Shown here: positions 13,867 through 14,119 of the stretch, piece by piece | How positions within the stretch are numbered: position 1 is the stretch's first letter | Layout of the letters: each line of letters opens with the position of its first letter | Assembly: GCA_002479215.1 (NCBI GenBank) | Contig: DLME01000065.1 | Span: 1 to 14,119, forward strand | Direction: 5' to 3' | DNA length: 14,119 nt | Source: Syntrophaceae bacterium UBA7544 | Lineage (GTDB): Bacteria > Desulfobacterota > Syntrophia > Syntrophales > Smithellaceae | Position numbers and translations under genes: made by a program | Notes under the pieces: model-generated | Database searches by the model: none | What the model was told of the DNA's origin: nothing | The model's input: the letters and a program-made list of their open reading frames with translations, nothing else

Positions 13867-14119
13867 TGATGACCCGCCTTTTAAGGAATTATCCGCGATT
13901 GTCCGTGTTCCCGGTTCGAAGAGTCTGACCCAGAGGGCACTGGTGGCCGCCGCCCTGGCGAGAGATAATTCTTTTATCGGTAATGCCCTGGTATCCGAAG
14001 ACACGCTGCATTTGATAGACGGTTTACGGGCTTTAGGCGCGAACATTTTATCTGCTTTCGGCGGTTTTTTCGTTTCCGGCACAGCGGGCGAAATTGCCAA
14101 CAGCGGCAAAGAAATCTTT
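13859..14119 (+). CDS. aroA: 3-phosphoshikimate 1-carboxyvinyltransferase (EPSP synthase), N-terminal part (cut by window edge)
   Basis: Joins PEP to shikimate-3-phosphate. The first 87 codons are present. VRVPGSKSLTQRALVAAALA shows the substrate-binding PGSKS motif, and SEDTLHLIDGLRALGA matches the 'D...m...L..LGa' segment of domain 1. The frame is closed by TGA at 13850, and the only plausible in-frame start before PGSKS is TTG at 13859, overlapping aroDE by 8 bases, with AAAGG (13844-13848) 10 bases upstream. This gives LNNDDPPFKELSAIVRV before PGSKS, a normal length for the family. The neighbouring ATGATG (13866-13871) is in another frame that stops after 20 codons. Last operon gene visible. 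Confidence 0.88.
   Translation, partial: MNNDDPPFKELSAIVRVPGSKSLTQRALVAAALARDNSFIGNALVSEDTLHLIDGLRALGANILSAFGGFFVSGTAGEIANSGKEIF

Overview
The window reads as a chromosomal piece of a mid-GC, Gram-negative, probably anaerobic bacterium. A deltaproteobacterium of the Syntrophus/Smithella kind is my best guess. That is inferred from an acetyl-CoA-hydrolase-family CoA-transferase, an iron-dependent alcohol dehydrogenase, several lipoproteins and a fused AroD-AroE in a compact aromatic operon. No rRNA, tRNA or CRISPR array was seen to fix the taxonomy.

Layout. 1-2119 (minus strand): the N-terminal third of an iron-containing alcohol dehydrogenase, overlapped by a small LsrG-like monooxygenase-fold protein with its own promoter, then a CoA-transferase. 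2120-5282 is a loose accessory stretch: a long intergenic region with palindromes, an HNH-type gene broken by a +1 frameshift in a run of five G, an AT-rich SHOCT-domain lipoprotein, and a convergent alpha/beta-hydrolase lipoprotein. 5283-6932 (minus) is a GC-rich NAD-type malic enzyme. 7334-8749 (plus) carries a small protein of unknown function, a glyoxalase-fold protein and a lipoprotein.

The strongest part is 8837-14119: a sigma70-like promoter, an unannotated 31-codon leader peptide with seven aromatic codons out of nine in a row (Y-G-Y-W-F-Y-T-Y-F), two tandem terminator hairpins whose arms can also pair with each other, then aroF - aroB - pheA - aroDE - aroA (cut by the window end). 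aroB/pheA and pheA/aroDE overlap by 4 bases (ATGA), and aroDE/aroA by 8 if the TTG start is right. Together these encode most of the route from erythrose-4-phosphate and PEP to EPSP, plus chorismate to phenylpyruvate. aroK and aroC are not in the window and might lie downstream.

The arrangement points to transcription attenuation that senses charged Tyr/Phe/Trp tRNA, combined with allosteric control through the N-terminal domain of AroF and the ACT domain of PheA. The leader is the best candidate here for an undescribed regulatory element. Its exact switching logic is not settled, because the aromatic codons lie about 56 bases upstream of the first hairpin.
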